Made by a program: the position numbers and the translations under genes
NCBI RefSeq assembly: GCF_000014685.1
Contig: NC_008321.1
Span: 2,725,001 to 2,789,000, forward strand
Reading direction: 5' to 3'
Origin: Shewanella sp. MR-4
GTDB taxonomy: Bacteria > Pseudomonadota > Gammaproteobacteria > Enterobacterales > Shewanellaceae
DNA length: 64,000 nt
Shown: in pieces, positions 8,885-18,506 of the stretch
Layout of the letters: each line of letters opens with the position of its first letter
Position numbering within the stretch: position 1 is the stretch's first letter
Notes under the pieces: generated by a model
What the model was told of the DNA's origin: nothing
What the model saw: only the letters and a program-made list of their open reading frames with translations
Database searches by the model: none

Positions 8885-9925
8885 ATGGCAAGCGAACTCA
8901 ATCCACTGGGCTTACTCGGTATCGAATTTACCGAATTTGCAAGCCCCGATAGCGATTTTATGCACAAAGTGTTTATCGACTTTGGTTTTTCACTGCTGAA
9001 AAAAGCCAAAAATAAAGACATTTTGTACTACAAACAAAATGACATTAACTTCCTGCTCAATAATGAGCGCGAAGGGTTTTCAGCAGAATTTGCCAAATCC
9101 CACGGCCCTGCTATTAGCTCTATGGGCTGGCGCGTAGAAGATGCCAGCTTTGCTCACCGTGTGGCGGTAGAGCGCGGCGCCAAAGCCGTGGCTGATTCGG
9201 CCAAGGATCTGCCTTATCCAGCCATTTATGGTATTGGTGACAGCTTAATTTATTTTATCGACACCTTCGGTGCCGACAACAATATCTATGCAACTGACTT
9301 TGAAGACTTAAGTGAGCCTGTGATCACTCAAGAGAAAGGCTTTGTCGAAGTAGACCACTTAACCAATAACGTCTACAAAGGCACCATGGAACATTGGGCG
9401 AACTTCTACAAAAACATCTTTGGTTTTACCGAAGTGCGCTATTTCGACATCAGCGGCGTACAAACCGCATTGGTGTCTTACGCCCTGCGCTCACCCGATG
9501 GCAGCTTCTGTATCCCGATTAACGAAGGTAAAGGCAACGATAAGAACCAAATCGATGAATACCTGAAGGAATACAATGGTCCAGGTGTACAACACTTAGC
9601 CTTTAGAAGCCGTGATATCGTTAAATCCTTGGATGCGATGGAAGGTAGCTCGATTCAATGCTTGGATATTATTCCCGAATATTACGACACCATTTTCGAT
9701 AAAGTCCCACAAGTGACCGAAAACCGTGAGCGTATCAAGCATCACCAAATTTTGGTGGACGGCGACGAGTCAGGCTATTTATTACAGATCTTCACTAAAA
9801 ACCTGTTTGGCCCGATCTTTATCGAAATCATTCAACGTAAGAACAACTTAGGTTTTGGCGAAGGTAACTTCACCGCCCTGTTCCAATCGATTGAACGTGA
9901 CCAAATGCGCCGCGGCGTGCTGTAA
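8885..9925 (+). CDS. hppD: 4-hydroxyphenylpyruvate dioxygenase
   Basis: This Fe(II) enzyme converts 4-hydroxyphenylpyruvate to homogentisate, the substrate of the upstream hmgA product. The 346-residue protein has two vicinal-oxygen-chelate halves and all three iron ligands: H158 (FVEVDHLTNNV), H237 (GPGVQHLAFRS) and E314 (FGPIFIEIIQRK). The C-terminal GFGEGNF loop expected of the family is present. AGAGGAA lies upstream of the ATG. A strong terminator closes the hmgA-hppD unit. Excess homogentisate from such units is the usual source of pyomelanin in Shewanella. Confidence 0.95.
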   Translation: MASELNPLGLLGIEFTEFASPDSDFMHKVFIDFGFSLLKKAKNKDILYYKQNDINFLLNNEREGFSAEFAKSHGPAISSMGWRVEDASFAHRVAVERGAKAVADSAKDLPYPAIYGIGDSLIYFIDTFGADNNIYATDFEDLSEPVITQEKGFVEVDHLTNNVYKGTMEHWANFYKNIFGFTEVRYFDISGVQTALVSYALRSPDGSFCIPINEGKGNDKNQIDEYLKEYNGPGVQHLAFRSRDIVKSLDAMEGSSIQCLDIIPEYYDTIFDKVPQVTENRERIKHHQILVDGDESGYLLQIFTKNLFGPIFIEIIQRKNNLGFGEGNFTALFQSIERDQMRRGVL

Positions 9926-9947
9926 TCGCGACCATTAATGTTATAAG

Positions 9948-9980
9948 AAAAAACGGTACGCACTGCGTACCGTTTTTTTA
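9948..9980 (+). terminator. Terminator after hppD
   Basis: Stem ACGGTACG/CGTACCGT with a five-base loop, flanked by A6 and T7 tracts; a strong rho-independent terminator. Confidence 0.85.
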
Positions 9981-10118
9981 TGCCCTATAGTGACCCGTTG
10001 TTTGTCACGCTTCGCGTATGGCCTTTCGATTATTTTCTTTCGACATCACCTTTTGAGTATCGCCCCTTACGGTACGCTGGAGCATCGCACTTTCGAACAA
10101 AGCTTCTTGGCGTGGTCC

Positions 10119-11522
10119 TTAAGCTTGATACTTTACAATCGTGTTTTTGCCCTGTGCCTTAGCTTGATATAAAGCCTTGTCCGCCAAATGCAGCAACGAC
10201 TCGCCAGCGATACCTTGCTGATACTCCACCCAACCAATGCTCACAGTGCAGTAAATCGTGTGCTCCTCGGCTGCTATCGACATCTCAGCAAAGGATTTTC
10301 GAATACGCTCAAGCACGGGATACACCTGCTCGGCATCAATATCCCTTAGCACAAGGGCGAACTCTTCACCGCCTAGGCGCGCGGCAATATCTTGGCTACG
10401 GCTATGATTGTGTATCAACTGCGCCAACAGCTGGATGACCCTATCGCCCACACTGTGACCATAGGTGTCGTTAATCATCTTAAAGTTATCGAGATCCAAC
10501 ATAGCGACCGAATAACGCGCTGTCGGGCCATTAAGATTTGTCAGCTGTGGCATAAAGCCGCGGCGATTCAGTAGCCCCGACAAGGGATCATAGAGCGCCT
10601 CTTGCACCGCGGTCTGCTTATCTCTCTCGGTTCGGCGCAGCTGTGCCCGTTGTAACGACACCCCAAAAATGGTTAATGCCGATGACAACACAAAAGCCAT
10701 CATCTCCGCATTGGTTTGATACGGCGTGGCATTGATAAACGGACCATAGCCCTGAGCTGTCGCTAAAATCATAAACAGCATGGAGGCGCTGCTAAACAGT
10801 GCGAGGTAAAAGCGAGTGACCTCAAAGGAGAGCACAACCAACAGCGGCGGGATCACATAAAATAACCAGCCCAGATCGAACTTAACCCCAACCAAACAAA
10901 ACAGTGGCAAGCCAATCAAGGGCAAAAGGATATGGCGGGTTTTGGCTATGCTTAGCGCATTGGGTTCCACCCATCCGGCATACAGCTGATACACCAACAC
11001 TATGCCCAGAATATCGGCAAAGAAAAACATTTGCCCCATACTCCAAAACGCGCTGGGTAAAATATAACCGCCAAGCACTAAGTTAGCGGATAACAATGCG
11101 CTGGAGCCGAAAATGGGGATGATGCCTGCGACCACCACAAACTTCATCAAGTCATTCGCACTTCCCGTCCCCTGTGGCAAGAAGCGTCTGAGTAACAACA
11201 TCGACATCGCAGGCGCGAGCATATCGCTTAACGCAGCAATCGAAGTATGCAGCAGCGAAAGACCAAGGGAGTCCTGTTGTAACATACCTTGAAAATTCAA
11301 GGTAAAACTGCCGAGGAATATCAGCACCAATGCCTTACGCCCCCACATGAGTAACATCACCAAGGCAATGCCGGAGGGCAGCCAAATCAAGGTGATATTC
11401 TCAGGTTGCAAGCTAAATAACGTTTGGCCTAAGGCGCCGGTTAGCCAGTAGATAATGCCTGCGCACAGCAGTGCGATATGGCTTTGTCTTGCTGGCAATA
11501 AAGGCGAAAAAAGTGTCTTCAA
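10119..11522 (-). CDS. MASE1-GGDEF diguanylate cyclase
   Basis: A 467-residue membrane protein predicted to make cyclic di-GMP from two GTP. The first 290 or so residues form eight or more hydrophobic helices of the MASE1 sensor type, with a typical LIWLPSGIALVMLL early helix. The GGDEF domain occupies about residues 310-467. The signature is GGEEF at 384-388, which is compatible with activity. An RxxD product-inhibition site (RSQD, 375-378) lies exactly five residues before it. No EAL domain is present. It is monocistronic, and the signal sensed by MASE1 domains is unknown. Confidence 0.92.
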   Translation of the reverse strand: MKTLFSPLLPARQSHIALLCAGIIYWLTGALGQTLFSLQPENITLIWLPSGIALVMLLMWGRKALVLIFLGSFTLNFQGMLQQDSLGLSLLHTSIAALSDMLAPAMSMLLLRRFLPQGTGSANDLMKFVVVAGIIPIFGSSALLSANLVLGGYILPSAFWSMGQMFFFADILGIVLVYQLYAGWVEPNALSIAKTRHILLPLIGLPLFCLVGVKFDLGWLFYVIPPLLVVLSFEVTRFYLALFSSASMLFMILATAQGYGPFINATPYQTNAEMMAFVLSSALTIFGVSLQRAQLRRTERDKQTAVQEALYDPLSGLLNRRGFMPQLTNLNGPTARYSVAMLDLDNFKMINDTYGHSVGDRVIQLLAQLIHNHSRSQDIAARLGGEEFALVLRDIDAEQVYPVLERIRKSFAEMSIAAEEHTIYCTVSIGWVEYQQGIAGESLLHLADKALYQAKAQGKNTIVKYQA

Positions 11523-11698
11523 TCGGTAATCAACCTCAAAGAGCGCTAACGCGATAAAATTAAACGGTTTATTGGGTCGCTATAAAGCTTATGCCATGTG
11601 CATTAAATGGCAGTATAACCAAGTTTACATATAAACTCGGCGAGGCTTTAACCTCAGCGACCAAAAGCCCTGCGACCTAAAACCAGTACGATTGAGCT

Positions 11699-12262
11699 TT
11701 AGTCCGCGTTAGGTGTAGTGATTTGCTTAATCACCCTACAAGGATTACCCACAGCCACACTATTGGCTGGAATATCTTTATTCACCACACTGCCCGCGCC
11801 AATCACGCAGTTATCGCCAATGGTGACACCGGGCAATACACTGACATTACCGCCGAGCCACACATGGTGACCAATATGAATAGGCTTACCAAATTCTGTT
11901 GTAAGACGAGCAATGGGGTCAATAGGATGGGTCGCAGTAGAAATCAGTACATTGGGCCCAAACATCACATGGTTGCCAATCGTGACCTGACAAACGTCGA
12001 GTATGGTTAAGTTGTGATTCGCATAAAATTGCTGGCCAATTTGGATGTTATAGCCGTAATCACAAAAGAAGTTAGGCTCGATATGGGCACAACTAGGCAC
12101 ATTGAGTAGCTCGCGCAAGTGGGCCATACACGCCTCAAGCTGGGTAGGGTCGGCATGATTAAATTGATGACACATTAATTTAGCCCGCATTCTTTCGGCT
12201 AATAAGGTTTCATCGCAGGCTTGATAGGGTTCACCCGCCAACATTTTTTGCTTTTCCGTCAT
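11699..12262 (-). CDS. maa: Maltose/sugar O-acetyltransferase (LacA/NodL family)
   Basis: A 187-residue left-handed beta-helix (hexapeptide repeat) acetyltransferase that should move acetyl from acetyl-CoA to a sugar hydroxyl. The N-terminal Mac domain (MTEKQKMLAGEPYQACD) is diagnostic for the maltose/galactoside acetyltransferase group. Hexapeptide turns follow (ILDVCQVTIGNHVMFGPNVLI, HHVWLGGNVSVLPGVTIGDN, VIGAGSVV), with the catalytic His in ATHPIDP. It stands alone. The sugar acceptor cannot be inferred. Confidence 0.88.
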   Translation of the reverse strand: MTEKQKMLAGEPYQACDETLLAERMRAKLMCHQFNHADPTQLEACMAHLRELLNVPSCAHIEPNFFCDYGYNIQIGQQFYANHNLTILDVCQVTIGNHVMFGPNVLISTATHPIDPIARLTTEFGKPIHIGHHVWLGGNVSVLPGVTIGDNCVIGAGSVVNKDIPANSVAVGNPCRVIKQITTPNAD

Positions 12263-12594
12263 CTGAGTTCAACAAAAATCCCTGTTGTAATGACGCAACC
12301 CTAACAATCGACTATCAATATTTCAAGAGCATCAATAAATTAGATGCCATTATTCCGTTTCTTTTAAACTCTCTTGTAGTGTTTAGCGACGATTACCCCG
12401 CCAAAGTTCAAGATGCCAAGATAAGCCATAAAAAGCCGCTCATTACAGGATGAATAGGTCGAAAAACATTGGACCAAAGCCGATAGAGTCAAACTTACGG
12501 CCATTCTTGCCTGAGTGCTATTTGACACATTGGCTAACTCAGCCATTTTCATTACACTAGCGTTCCTTCATTCTTCTAGTAGACCGTTTAGACC

Positions 12595-13218
12595 ATGCCA
12601 GATTTTGCCTTACTCGCTGTGTTTATCCCGACCTTTTTCTTTGTTTCTATCACCCCGGGAATGTGTATGACGCTCGCCATGACGCTTGGGATGAGCATTG
12701 GTGTGCGCCGTACCCTGTGGATGATGCTCGGTGAGCTTGTTGGGGTTGCCTTGGTCGCTACCGCAGCGGTCATGGGGGTGGCGAGTATTATGCTTAACTA
12801 CCCTGAGGTTTTTCAGGTATTTAAATGGGTTGGCGGCATTTACTTAGGCTATATCGGCGTGCAGATGTGGCGCGCCCGAGGCAAGATGGCCATACTTAGC
12901 GATGATGACACTAACCCAAGAGCCAGTAACTTTACGCTGATTTCACAGGGTTTTATTACCGCCATCGCTAACCCTAAGGGTTGGGCGTTTATGGTGTCGC
13001 TATTACCGCCATTTATTAATGCCGAGCGCGAGGTCGCGCCGCAGCTCCTAGCCCTCCTTAGTATTATCATGGTGACAGAGTTTACTTCTATGTTGGCCTA
13101 CGCCAGTGGCGGTAAGAGTCTGAGAATATTTTTAAGTCGCGGCGATAATATTCGTTGGCTAAATCGTATCGCCGGAAGCCTTATGATTGGCGTTGGCATC
13201 TGGTTAGCAGTGAGCTAG
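12595..13218 (+). CDS. LysE/RhtB-family amino-acid exporter
   Basis: A 207-residue inner-membrane protein with about five or six hydrophobic segments. The family motif SITPGMCM lies at about residues 19-26, and a middle AIANPKGWAFMVSLLPPFI matches the second conserved LysE region. Proteins of this family export amino acids such as homoserine, threonine, lysine or arginine; the substrate cannot be assigned here. It is monocistronic. Confidence 0.88.
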   Translation: MPDFALLAVFIPTFFFVSITPGMCMTLAMTLGMSIGVRRTLWMMLGELVGVALVATAAVMGVASIMLNYPEVFQVFKWVGGIYLGYIGVQMWRARGKMAILSDDDTNPRASNFTLISQGFITAIANPKGWAFMVSLLPPFINAEREVAPQLLALLSIIMVTEFTSMLAYASGGKSLRIFLSRGDNIRWLNRIAGSLMIGVGIWLAVS

Positions 13219-13330
13219 TTAAACATGCTGTCTTGAGTGATATGTGCTTAGTACATCACTCTTTTGTGTAGACCCATTCGCGTCGCGCCAACGTATTTGT
13301 TGACGTGACGCTCTACGTTTATGGTGGTTA

Positions 13331-14596
13331 TTAGCCCTTTTTATAGGGCAACACCTCGCGCATCTGCTGCATATACGCTTCCATTTGTGCAGCTTCCTCC
13401 TCGGTAAAATGCGCTATGGCTCGCTTAAAGTCGGGATGAGCAATATTGTGGTAGGAATAAAGCGCCACAGGCTCGAAGCCGCGCAGCACTTTATGTTCGC
13501 CCTGAGCGCCTGCATCAAAGATATCAATCCCATGGGCGATACAGTATTCAATACCCTGATAATAACAGGCCTCAAAGTGCAATCCCTCAAGCTCGACAAT
13601 ACTGCCCCAGTAACGACCAAATAAGCATGTCTGCCCTTGCTCGTTGCGGCCCGTAAAATACAGCGCGCCCGCTAACATCTGCCCTTTCGCATCACTTATT
13701 ACGAGCAAAACAATTTGCTCACTCAACCGCTCGGCAATCAAGTTAAAAAATGTTGGGGTTAAATAGCCACGATGGCCGGAGCGCTTAAGGTAGGTTAATT
13801 GATAACATTCAATAAAATGCTGCCATTGCTGACGGCTAATATCCGCTCCCGCGACAAATTGATATTGCAAGCCATAGGGCTGTAGCTGGGCGCGCTCCTT
13901 AAGAATATTTTTACGCTTACGGGAGGTGAGCGCCGCTAAAAAGGCTTCAAAATCTTTATAGCCACGGTTATGCCAATGGAACTGGGTGCTTAAACGCTTA
14001 AGGGAAGTGGGATTGGATGCCTCAGTAAATAGCGTTTGCTGCGAAGGCGAGACAAATAAGCAATGCCACGAGGACATTGGCGCATCCACGTTCACTAATT
14101 GCTCATTTAAGCAGGTAAATACGGCGCAGCTTAGCTGCTGCGCTTCCTCTGCCAAAAGCGTAGACGATAGCCCCAACCGCCGCCCCTGCACCGGCGTAAA
14201 TGGAATGGCATTTAACAATTTAGGATAATATTCAAAACCATGGCGCTCATAGGCCTGCGCCCATGCCCAATCAAACACGTATTCACCATAGGAGTGGGAT
14301 TTTTGATAAAGCGGCATCAATGCCAGCAGGGGTAAATCCATAAAATCTGCGGCATCTTTTTGGCTAACAATAACGGCATCTGGCGCTAATTCTCGCGCAA
14401 ATTCACTGCCAGTTGCGTCGAACACACATAAATGATGTGGGCGCCAGCCCGTCGCGGCACAGGCCGACAAGCTCTGCTCTAAGCTGAGGAAATAAGCATG
14501 CTGGCAGAAGGGATTATCCGTCCCCATCAATCGGTCCCAGCTGTTAGCGTCAATACTCTGCGCCGCGCTGGCAAAGGCCAATATCAGTTGTCTCAT
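13331..14596 (-). CDS. FemAB-like / DUF482 GNAT-fold protein
   Basis: A 421-residue cytoplasmic protein of the DUF482/FemAB-like group, whose C-terminal half has an acyltransferase (GNAT-type) fold. Family segments include FAVMSAQS-like WDRLMGTDNPFCQHAYFLSLE near the N-terminus, KRKNILKERAQL, and FDAGAQGEHKVLRGFEP near the C-terminus, the most conserved block. Some relatives are described as peptidoglycan biosynthesis proteins, but substrate and role are not established. It is divergent from ggt. Confidence 0.75.
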   Translation of the reverse strand: MRQLILAFASAAQSIDANSWDRLMGTDNPFCQHAYFLSLEQSLSACAATGWRPHHLCVFDATGSEFARELAPDAVIVSQKDAADFMDLPLLALMPLYQKSHSYGEYVFDWAWAQAYERHGFEYYPKLLNAIPFTPVQGRRLGLSSTLLAEEAQQLSCAVFTCLNEQLVNVDAPMSSWHCLFVSPSQQTLFTEASNPTSLKRLSTQFHWHNRGYKDFEAFLAALTSRKRKNILKERAQLQPYGLQYQFVAGADISRQQWQHFIECYQLTYLKRSGHRGYLTPTFFNLIAERLSEQIVLLVISDAKGQMLAGALYFTGRNEQGQTCLFGRYWGSIVELEGLHFEACYYQGIEYCIAHGIDIFDAGAQGEHKVLRGFEPVALYSYHNIAHPDFKRAIAHFTEEEAAQMEAYMQQMREVLPYKKG

Positions 14597-14705
14597 TCGT
14601 TGAATTCTTATCCGTTAAACACACTAAGCAAAGATCCAAGGTTGCAATTAAGCCTAATTCTCGGCACATTGCATAGCCAAAATGAAAATAAATTCAGGAT
14701 TGAAT

Positions 14706-16445
14706 ATGCGCCGCGCAGGAACTTTTAGACCTCTTATTCTCGCCATTGCCATGGCACTGCCTTTGTTGTCTTCGCCCACTCTCCATGCCGAAGAACCTTC
14801 GATTTTCAGCCAAATGGCCACGGCACAACCCGTATGGGCAAAACATGGAATGGTCGCCAGCCAAGAAGCGCTGGCAAGCCGCACTGGCATCGAAATTTTG
14901 AAGCAAGGCGGTAATGCCGTCGATGCTGCGGTGGCGGTCGCATTCAGTTTAGCCGTCACGCTACCCCGCGCGGGCAATATTGGTGGTGGTGGCTTTATGC
15001 TTGTCCATCTGGCTAAAGAAAACAAAACCATCGCCATCGATTACCGTGAAATGGCGCCATCAAAGGCGAAAAAAGACATATTCCTCGATGAGAATGGCGA
15101 TGCGGTAACTAAATTAAGCCGTGAACATGGCCTTGCAGTCGGCGTCCCCGGCACTGTGATGGGCATGAGTTTAGCCCTTGAAAAATATGGCACGATGACC
15201 ATGGCGCAAGTCACGGCGCCCGCCATCAAAATGGCACAGGAAGGCATTAGCGTGACCCCAGATCTTGCGGTATCCCTTGCAGGCTTAAAGCGCCGCATGA
15301 GCCAATGGCCCAGCACGGCAACCATCTTCTATAAGGCCGACGGTAGTGACTACCAAGTGGATGATATTTTAAAACAGCCAGAACTCGCCCACTCCCTGCA
15401 ACTTATCGCCGAGAAAGGCACTAAAGGGTTCTACGAAGGTGAAACTGCGGAGAAACTGGTTAAGGCCGTGCAAGATGCTGGCGGCATCATGACCTTAGCG
15501 GATTTAGAACACTATAAGGCCGTCGAGCGTGAACCGGTTCGCGGTCAGTACCGTGGGTATGACGTGGTTTCTATGCCACCACCATCCTCGGGCGGCGTGC
15601 ACATTGTCGAGATGCTCAATGTGTTGCAGCAGTTCCCTATCGATAAGTTCGGTCACAACACGGCGCAAACCATTCATGTCATGGCCGAAACCATGAAACA
15701 TGCCTACGCCGATCGCAGCGAATACTTAGGCGATCCCGATTTTTATAAGGTGCCCGTCAAGCAGTTAACCAATAAGGACTACGCCAAAAAAATCGCCAGC
15801 CAAATTGCGCTAAATAAAACTACGCCCAGCACCGAAATCAAACCCGGCAATCTAGCGCCCTATGAGAGTGACCAAACCACCCACTTCTCGGTGGTCGATA
15901 AATGGGGCAATGCAGTGTCTAACACTTACACCTTAAACTTTAGCTACGGCTCGGGTTTAGTCGCCAAAGGCACGGGCATTTTACTCAATAACGAAATGGA
16001 TGATTTTTCCGCAAAACCCGGCACACCTAACGGTTATGGCCTAGTGGGTGGCGATGCCAACGCGGTGGAAGGTAATAAACGTCCGTTGAGCTCAATGAGC
16101 CCAACCATAGTGATGAAAGACGGCAAACCCTTCTTAGTTACGGGCAGCCCAGGCGGTTCACGCATCATTACCACCACGCTGCAAATCATTATGAATGTAA
16201 TTGATCACGGCTTAAACATTGCCGAAGCCAGCAATGCCGCGCGGGTACACCACCAATGGCTACCCGATGAACTGCGAGTCGAAAGCAGCCTGAACCGCGA
16301 TACCATTTCGTTACTCGAAGCTAAAGGCCATAAGGTGAAAGTGCAATCGGCCATGGGTAGCACTCAATCCATCATGGTGACAGACCAAGGGATTTTTGGC
16401 GCCTCTGACCCACGCCATTCGGGTAGCGAAGCCGTCGGTTACTAA
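14706..16445 (+). CDS. ggt: Gamma-glutamyltransferase (gamma-glutamyltranspeptidase)
   Basis: A periplasmic Ntn-hydrolase that cleaves gamma-glutamyl bonds of glutathione and related compounds. I prefer the ATG at 14706 because AGGA sits seven bases upstream and a signal peptide (ending TLHA) follows directly; an in-frame ATG at 14682 would add eight residues. The 579-residue precursor should self-cleave before the first Thr of QTTHFSVVD, residue 391, into large and small subunits. The glycine-rich NIGGGGFM, PPPSSGG and a late TGSPGGSRI match the substrate and oxyanion segments. Monocistronic, with a terminator about 150 bases downstream. Confidence 0.93.
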   Translation: MRRAGTFRPLILAIAMALPLLSSPTLHAEEPSIFSQMATAQPVWAKHGMVASQEALASRTGIEILKQGGNAVDAAVAVAFSLAVTLPRAGNIGGGGFMLVHLAKENKTIAIDYREMAPSKAKKDIFLDENGDAVTKLSREHGLAVGVPGTVMGMSLALEKYGTMTMAQVTAPAIKMAQEGISVTPDLAVSLAGLKRRMSQWPSTATIFYKADGSDYQVDDILKQPELAHSLQLIAEKGTKGFYEGETAEKLVKAVQDAGGIMTLADLEHYKAVEREPVRGQYRGYDVVSMPPPSSGGVHIVEMLNVLQQFPIDKFGHNTAQTIHVMAETMKHAYADRSEYLGDPDFYKVPVKQLTNKDYAKKIASQIALNKTTPSTEIKPGNLAPYESDQTTHFSVVDKWGNAVSNTYTLNFSYGSGLVAKGTGILLNNEMDDFSAKPGTPNGYGLVGGDANAVEGNKRPLSSMSPTIVMKDGKPFLVTGSPGGSRIITTTLQIIMNVIDHGLNIAEASNAARVHHQWLPDELRVESSLNRDTISLLEAKGHKVKVQSAMGSTQSIMVTDQGIFGASDPRHSGSEAVGY

Positions 16446-16914
16446 TCACTGATTGGCATACTAGCGATATGTATAAAGGCAAGGAAACCATGGATTGGAG
16501 TGATAAGGCTAAGCGCAAAGCTGCTCGATATTGAGCATTCAAGCTAAGCCGCGATATCGAATCGTTCAGGAAGAGTCAGCCGCATCAACAAGCCCTGCTA
16601 TACACCACTGTATACGCAGGGCTTTTTACTCTTTGAGATAAAAGCCTAGCCCGGTCACATCATTCAGCCTTTACCATCTTCGACCGCGCTACGGTCGCGA
16701 TACCAAGATGATAATACCGCTATCCCAACACAAAATTGCAAGCAGAACAGACGCTAAGCCATCACGCAGATAAAGCAAGTTTAACTTTAACGTGGTTTAC
16801 TCAATGAAAAGATAAAATGTAACTGAATGTCTTTCTGGAGGGGAATGGATTGACCCAGCATTAACTCGCTCTATAGTATCCAGCTCTAACATATTAATTA
16901 AAAAGGAATTTATT
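16446..16914. other. Intergenic region of about 470 bases
   Basis: Between ggt and the small membrane protein. It holds the ggt terminator (16591-16627) and otherwise no supported gene. Near 16890-16914 there is an AT-rich stretch suitable for a promoter of the following gene. Confidence 0.5.
16591..16627 (+). terminator. Terminator downstream of ggt
   Basis: AGCCCTGC and GCAGGGCT arms enclose a second inner stem (TATACA/TGTATA) and are followed by T5. Confidence 0.8.
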
Positions 16915-17142
16915 GTGACAATAGTATCACTGATTTTGCTATTGCTCTTAGCTAGCATGATGTTTTTCGGTATGTTGAGTTATTCGCTCGGTCGCAAAAA
17001 GACCACGAACCCTAAGCTCACAGGGATGCTAGGCGCAGTATTGGGATTGTTTCCGTTATTAGGTGTTATTTTCTTGATTGTCTTAGTGCTAAAAGCCGAC
17101 ATCACAACCCCAAGCATGCCCCAAGGAAATAGCCTGCTCTAG
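16915..17142 (+). CDS. Small two-helix membrane protein, unknown
   Basis: A 75-residue protein started from GTG, with AAGGAA about five bases upstream. Two hydrophobic helices (residues 3-26 and 37-62) are separated by a basic loop (GRKKTTNPK), so both ends probably lie on the same side of the inner membrane. It lies just left of the cassette island. No family recognised. Confidence 0.55.
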   Translation: MTIVSLILLLLLASMMFFGMLSYSLGRKKTTNPKLTGMLGAVLGLFPLLGVIFLIVLVLKADITTPSMPQGNSLL

Positions 17143-17234
17143 CTAAAATGCGGTTAACCGACCTAGATTTATTTCAACAGTTAATTTAGAGCGAACATAT
17201 CGCAATGAGTTTTAAGCCAGAAGAACGCTTCAAG

Positions 17235-17264
17235 AGACAGTTGGGTTTGTGTTGATTCCAACTG
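17235..17264. terminator. Hairpin downstream of the small membrane gene
   Basis: Perfect nine-base stem GACAGTTGG/CCAACTGTC with a 12-base loop, followed by ATTTT. It could end transcription from 16915-17142 or belong to the repeat region. Confidence 0.45.
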
Positions 17265-17348
17265 TCATTTTCGGATGCCGATTTTAAAGAAGTTACCTGA
17301 CTCACTTTTTGATATAAGCAATTGATTTTTATATCTATTTGTTGGGTG

Positions 17349-17618
17349 TTGTCATTATTTCCCCAGTGACACGCCGCCTCTTTATTTAACATGAAGTATC
17401 CCTATAGGCTCGACGGCGACATCTGCAATACATGGAAGTGTAAATGCCGCGTTCACATGGATGTGAAAGAGCGGCCATGTCGCCAACGGTCAATGGTGCC
17501 CCAATGCCAATTTTAACTACCCATTTGCGATATATACGTAAAAAGAAAAGGGACAAAAACGTGTCAGGACATCGGCTGCATCAGGTGAATTTCGGATAAA
17601 AATTTATATGGAGATAAC
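17349..17618 (-). repeat. Hairpin repeat family, copy 1 (minus)
   Basis: Read on the minus strand: an upstream 148-base arm (17618-17471), then GTTGGCGACAT, a variable apical insertion, ATGTCGCC, GAGCC, a short spacer, GGCGTGTCACTGGGG and AATGACA. The GGCGACAT/ATGTCGCC pair forms a hairpin. The upstream edge coincides with the GTT of the GFA-cassette attC site. The 148-base arm recurs at 19576-19723 with about 11 mismatches by eye. Confidence 0.8.
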
Positions 17619-17688
17619 TTCTAATTAAACGGCGGCACGCAGTGCCGTCCAGTGAACGAAGTGAACGTGTTTGAATTATTTGTTATGC
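17613..17688 (-). other. attC recombination site of the GFA cassette
   Basis: On the minus strand it opens with GCATAAC (inverse core) about 54 bases after the GFA stop codon and closes with GTTATCT. The arms AATTCAAAC and GTTTAATT pair with one unpaired base, the extrahelical base typical of attC. An inner perfect hairpin CGGCAC/GTGCCG is present. The closing core departs from GTTRRRY because the 148-base repeat starts there. Confidence 0.7.
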
Positions 17689-17741
17689 GCTTTTGTTGGC
17701 AAATGAAACCAGACACTAATGCTAATAAATCAGCAAGAAGG

Positions 17742-18167
17742 CTATGCGTTAATGCGAACATCAGAAAACCAAACCGCTTGCCAACGCGCAATTTTTTCAG
17801 CGGTGGAGAGTTTCTTGGGAGACGCAGAACAGGTATCACCAAAACCAGCCTCTTTGATGATATTCGCATTGATGGTGGCGTAAATATTTTGAGCTTGTTG
17901 AAAAGACACACCGACTAATACGCCGCATTGACGACAAAAGAGAAAATCAGCAGTACCACTGCCTTGATGATATCGGCCTAACAAAGAAGGTTCATTCACA
18001 GAGAGAGTGAGTTTGCCTTTAGGGTCGGAAATGTAAGCAGCACCATGTTCACGGCAGAAATCGCAATCACATGCGCGAGGATTTAATGCTGCGGGTGGTG
18101 AGGTGAGTTCAATATCAGCGGTGATATTGCCACAATGACAGCGACCTTTCAGTTTACAAACAGACAT
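17742..18167 (-). CDS. GFA-family protein (CENP-V/GFA zinc fold), integron cassette gene
   Basis: A 141-residue protein of the glutathione-dependent formaldehyde-activating (GFA) family. It has the expected cysteine array: GRCHCGNI (residues 8-15), CDCDFCREHGAAY (residues 33-45) and FCRQCGV (residues 77-83), a two-zinc site. Family members have been linked to glutathione adduct or lyase chemistry, but substrates vary and are mostly unknown. The stop codon is followed by an attC site and a candidate core site (GTTATGC on the minus strand, 18224-18218) lies 50 bases upstream of the start, so it is carried as a gene cassette. GFA genes are common integron passengers. Confidence 0.85.
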   Translation of the reverse strand: MSVCKLKGRCHCGNITADIELTSPPAALNPRACDCDFCREHGAAYISDPKGKLTLSVNEPSLLGRYHQGSGTADFLFCRQCGVLVGVSFQQAQNIYATINANIIKEAGFGDTCSASPKKLSTAEKIARWQAVWFSDVRINA

Positions 18168-18506
18168 AAATCATCCTTGAAAAAGGTTGGAATTCAACAC
18201 AGATAATTGAGCAGAAAGCATAACGCCCTAATCTAGCAAATCCCCAGATAAATTCTACAACTAAATTCGGCCAACTAAATTCGGCCACCCATTTTAGATC
18301 AACAACATAATGCACTTTCCGTTTACCTACAACTTGTAAAAGTTAATATTGTTTACACAAGAACCATCAAAGTCACAGGGACAGTATCTGAGGCAATAAA
18401 TTACGCTACTCCCTTAAAAAAATGGAGCATTTCAGACGAGGTAAGTCATCCCTTAGTGCTTAGGATGTGTTCTGGATGGGGGCTTTTGAAGTGATATAAG
18501 CAGTTG
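18168..18506. other. Intergenic region between GFA cassette and transposase
   Basis: It holds the upstream core site of the GFA cassette (18218-18224) and a 14-base tandem duplication, AACTAAATTCGGCC, at 18259-18272 and 18273-18286. No gene seen. The right part probably includes the end of the transposase element. Confidence 0.5.
18259..18286. repeat. 14-base tandem duplication
   Basis: Two exact, directly adjacent copies of AACTAAATTCGGCC. Confidence 0.85.

Noticed and set aside
12364..12552. Minus-strand open frame of 62 codons between the acetyltransferase and LysE genes
   Set aside because: AAGGA lies twelve bases before the ATG, which is far, and no family or conserved pattern is visible; it probably overlaps the LysE promoter region.
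17186..17392. Minus-strand open frame of 68 codons
   Set aside because: Covers the end of repeat copy 1 and adjoining hairpin DNA, with no ribosome site or recognisable domain.
17613..17723. Group II intron inserted at attC
   Set aside because: Group IIC introns do target attC, but the sequence next to the site lacks the GTGYG 5' end and any reverse transcriptase, and is only about 150 bases long.
17621..17911. Minus-strand open frame of 96 codons
   Set aside because: Frame-shifted shadow of the GFA gene and its attC.
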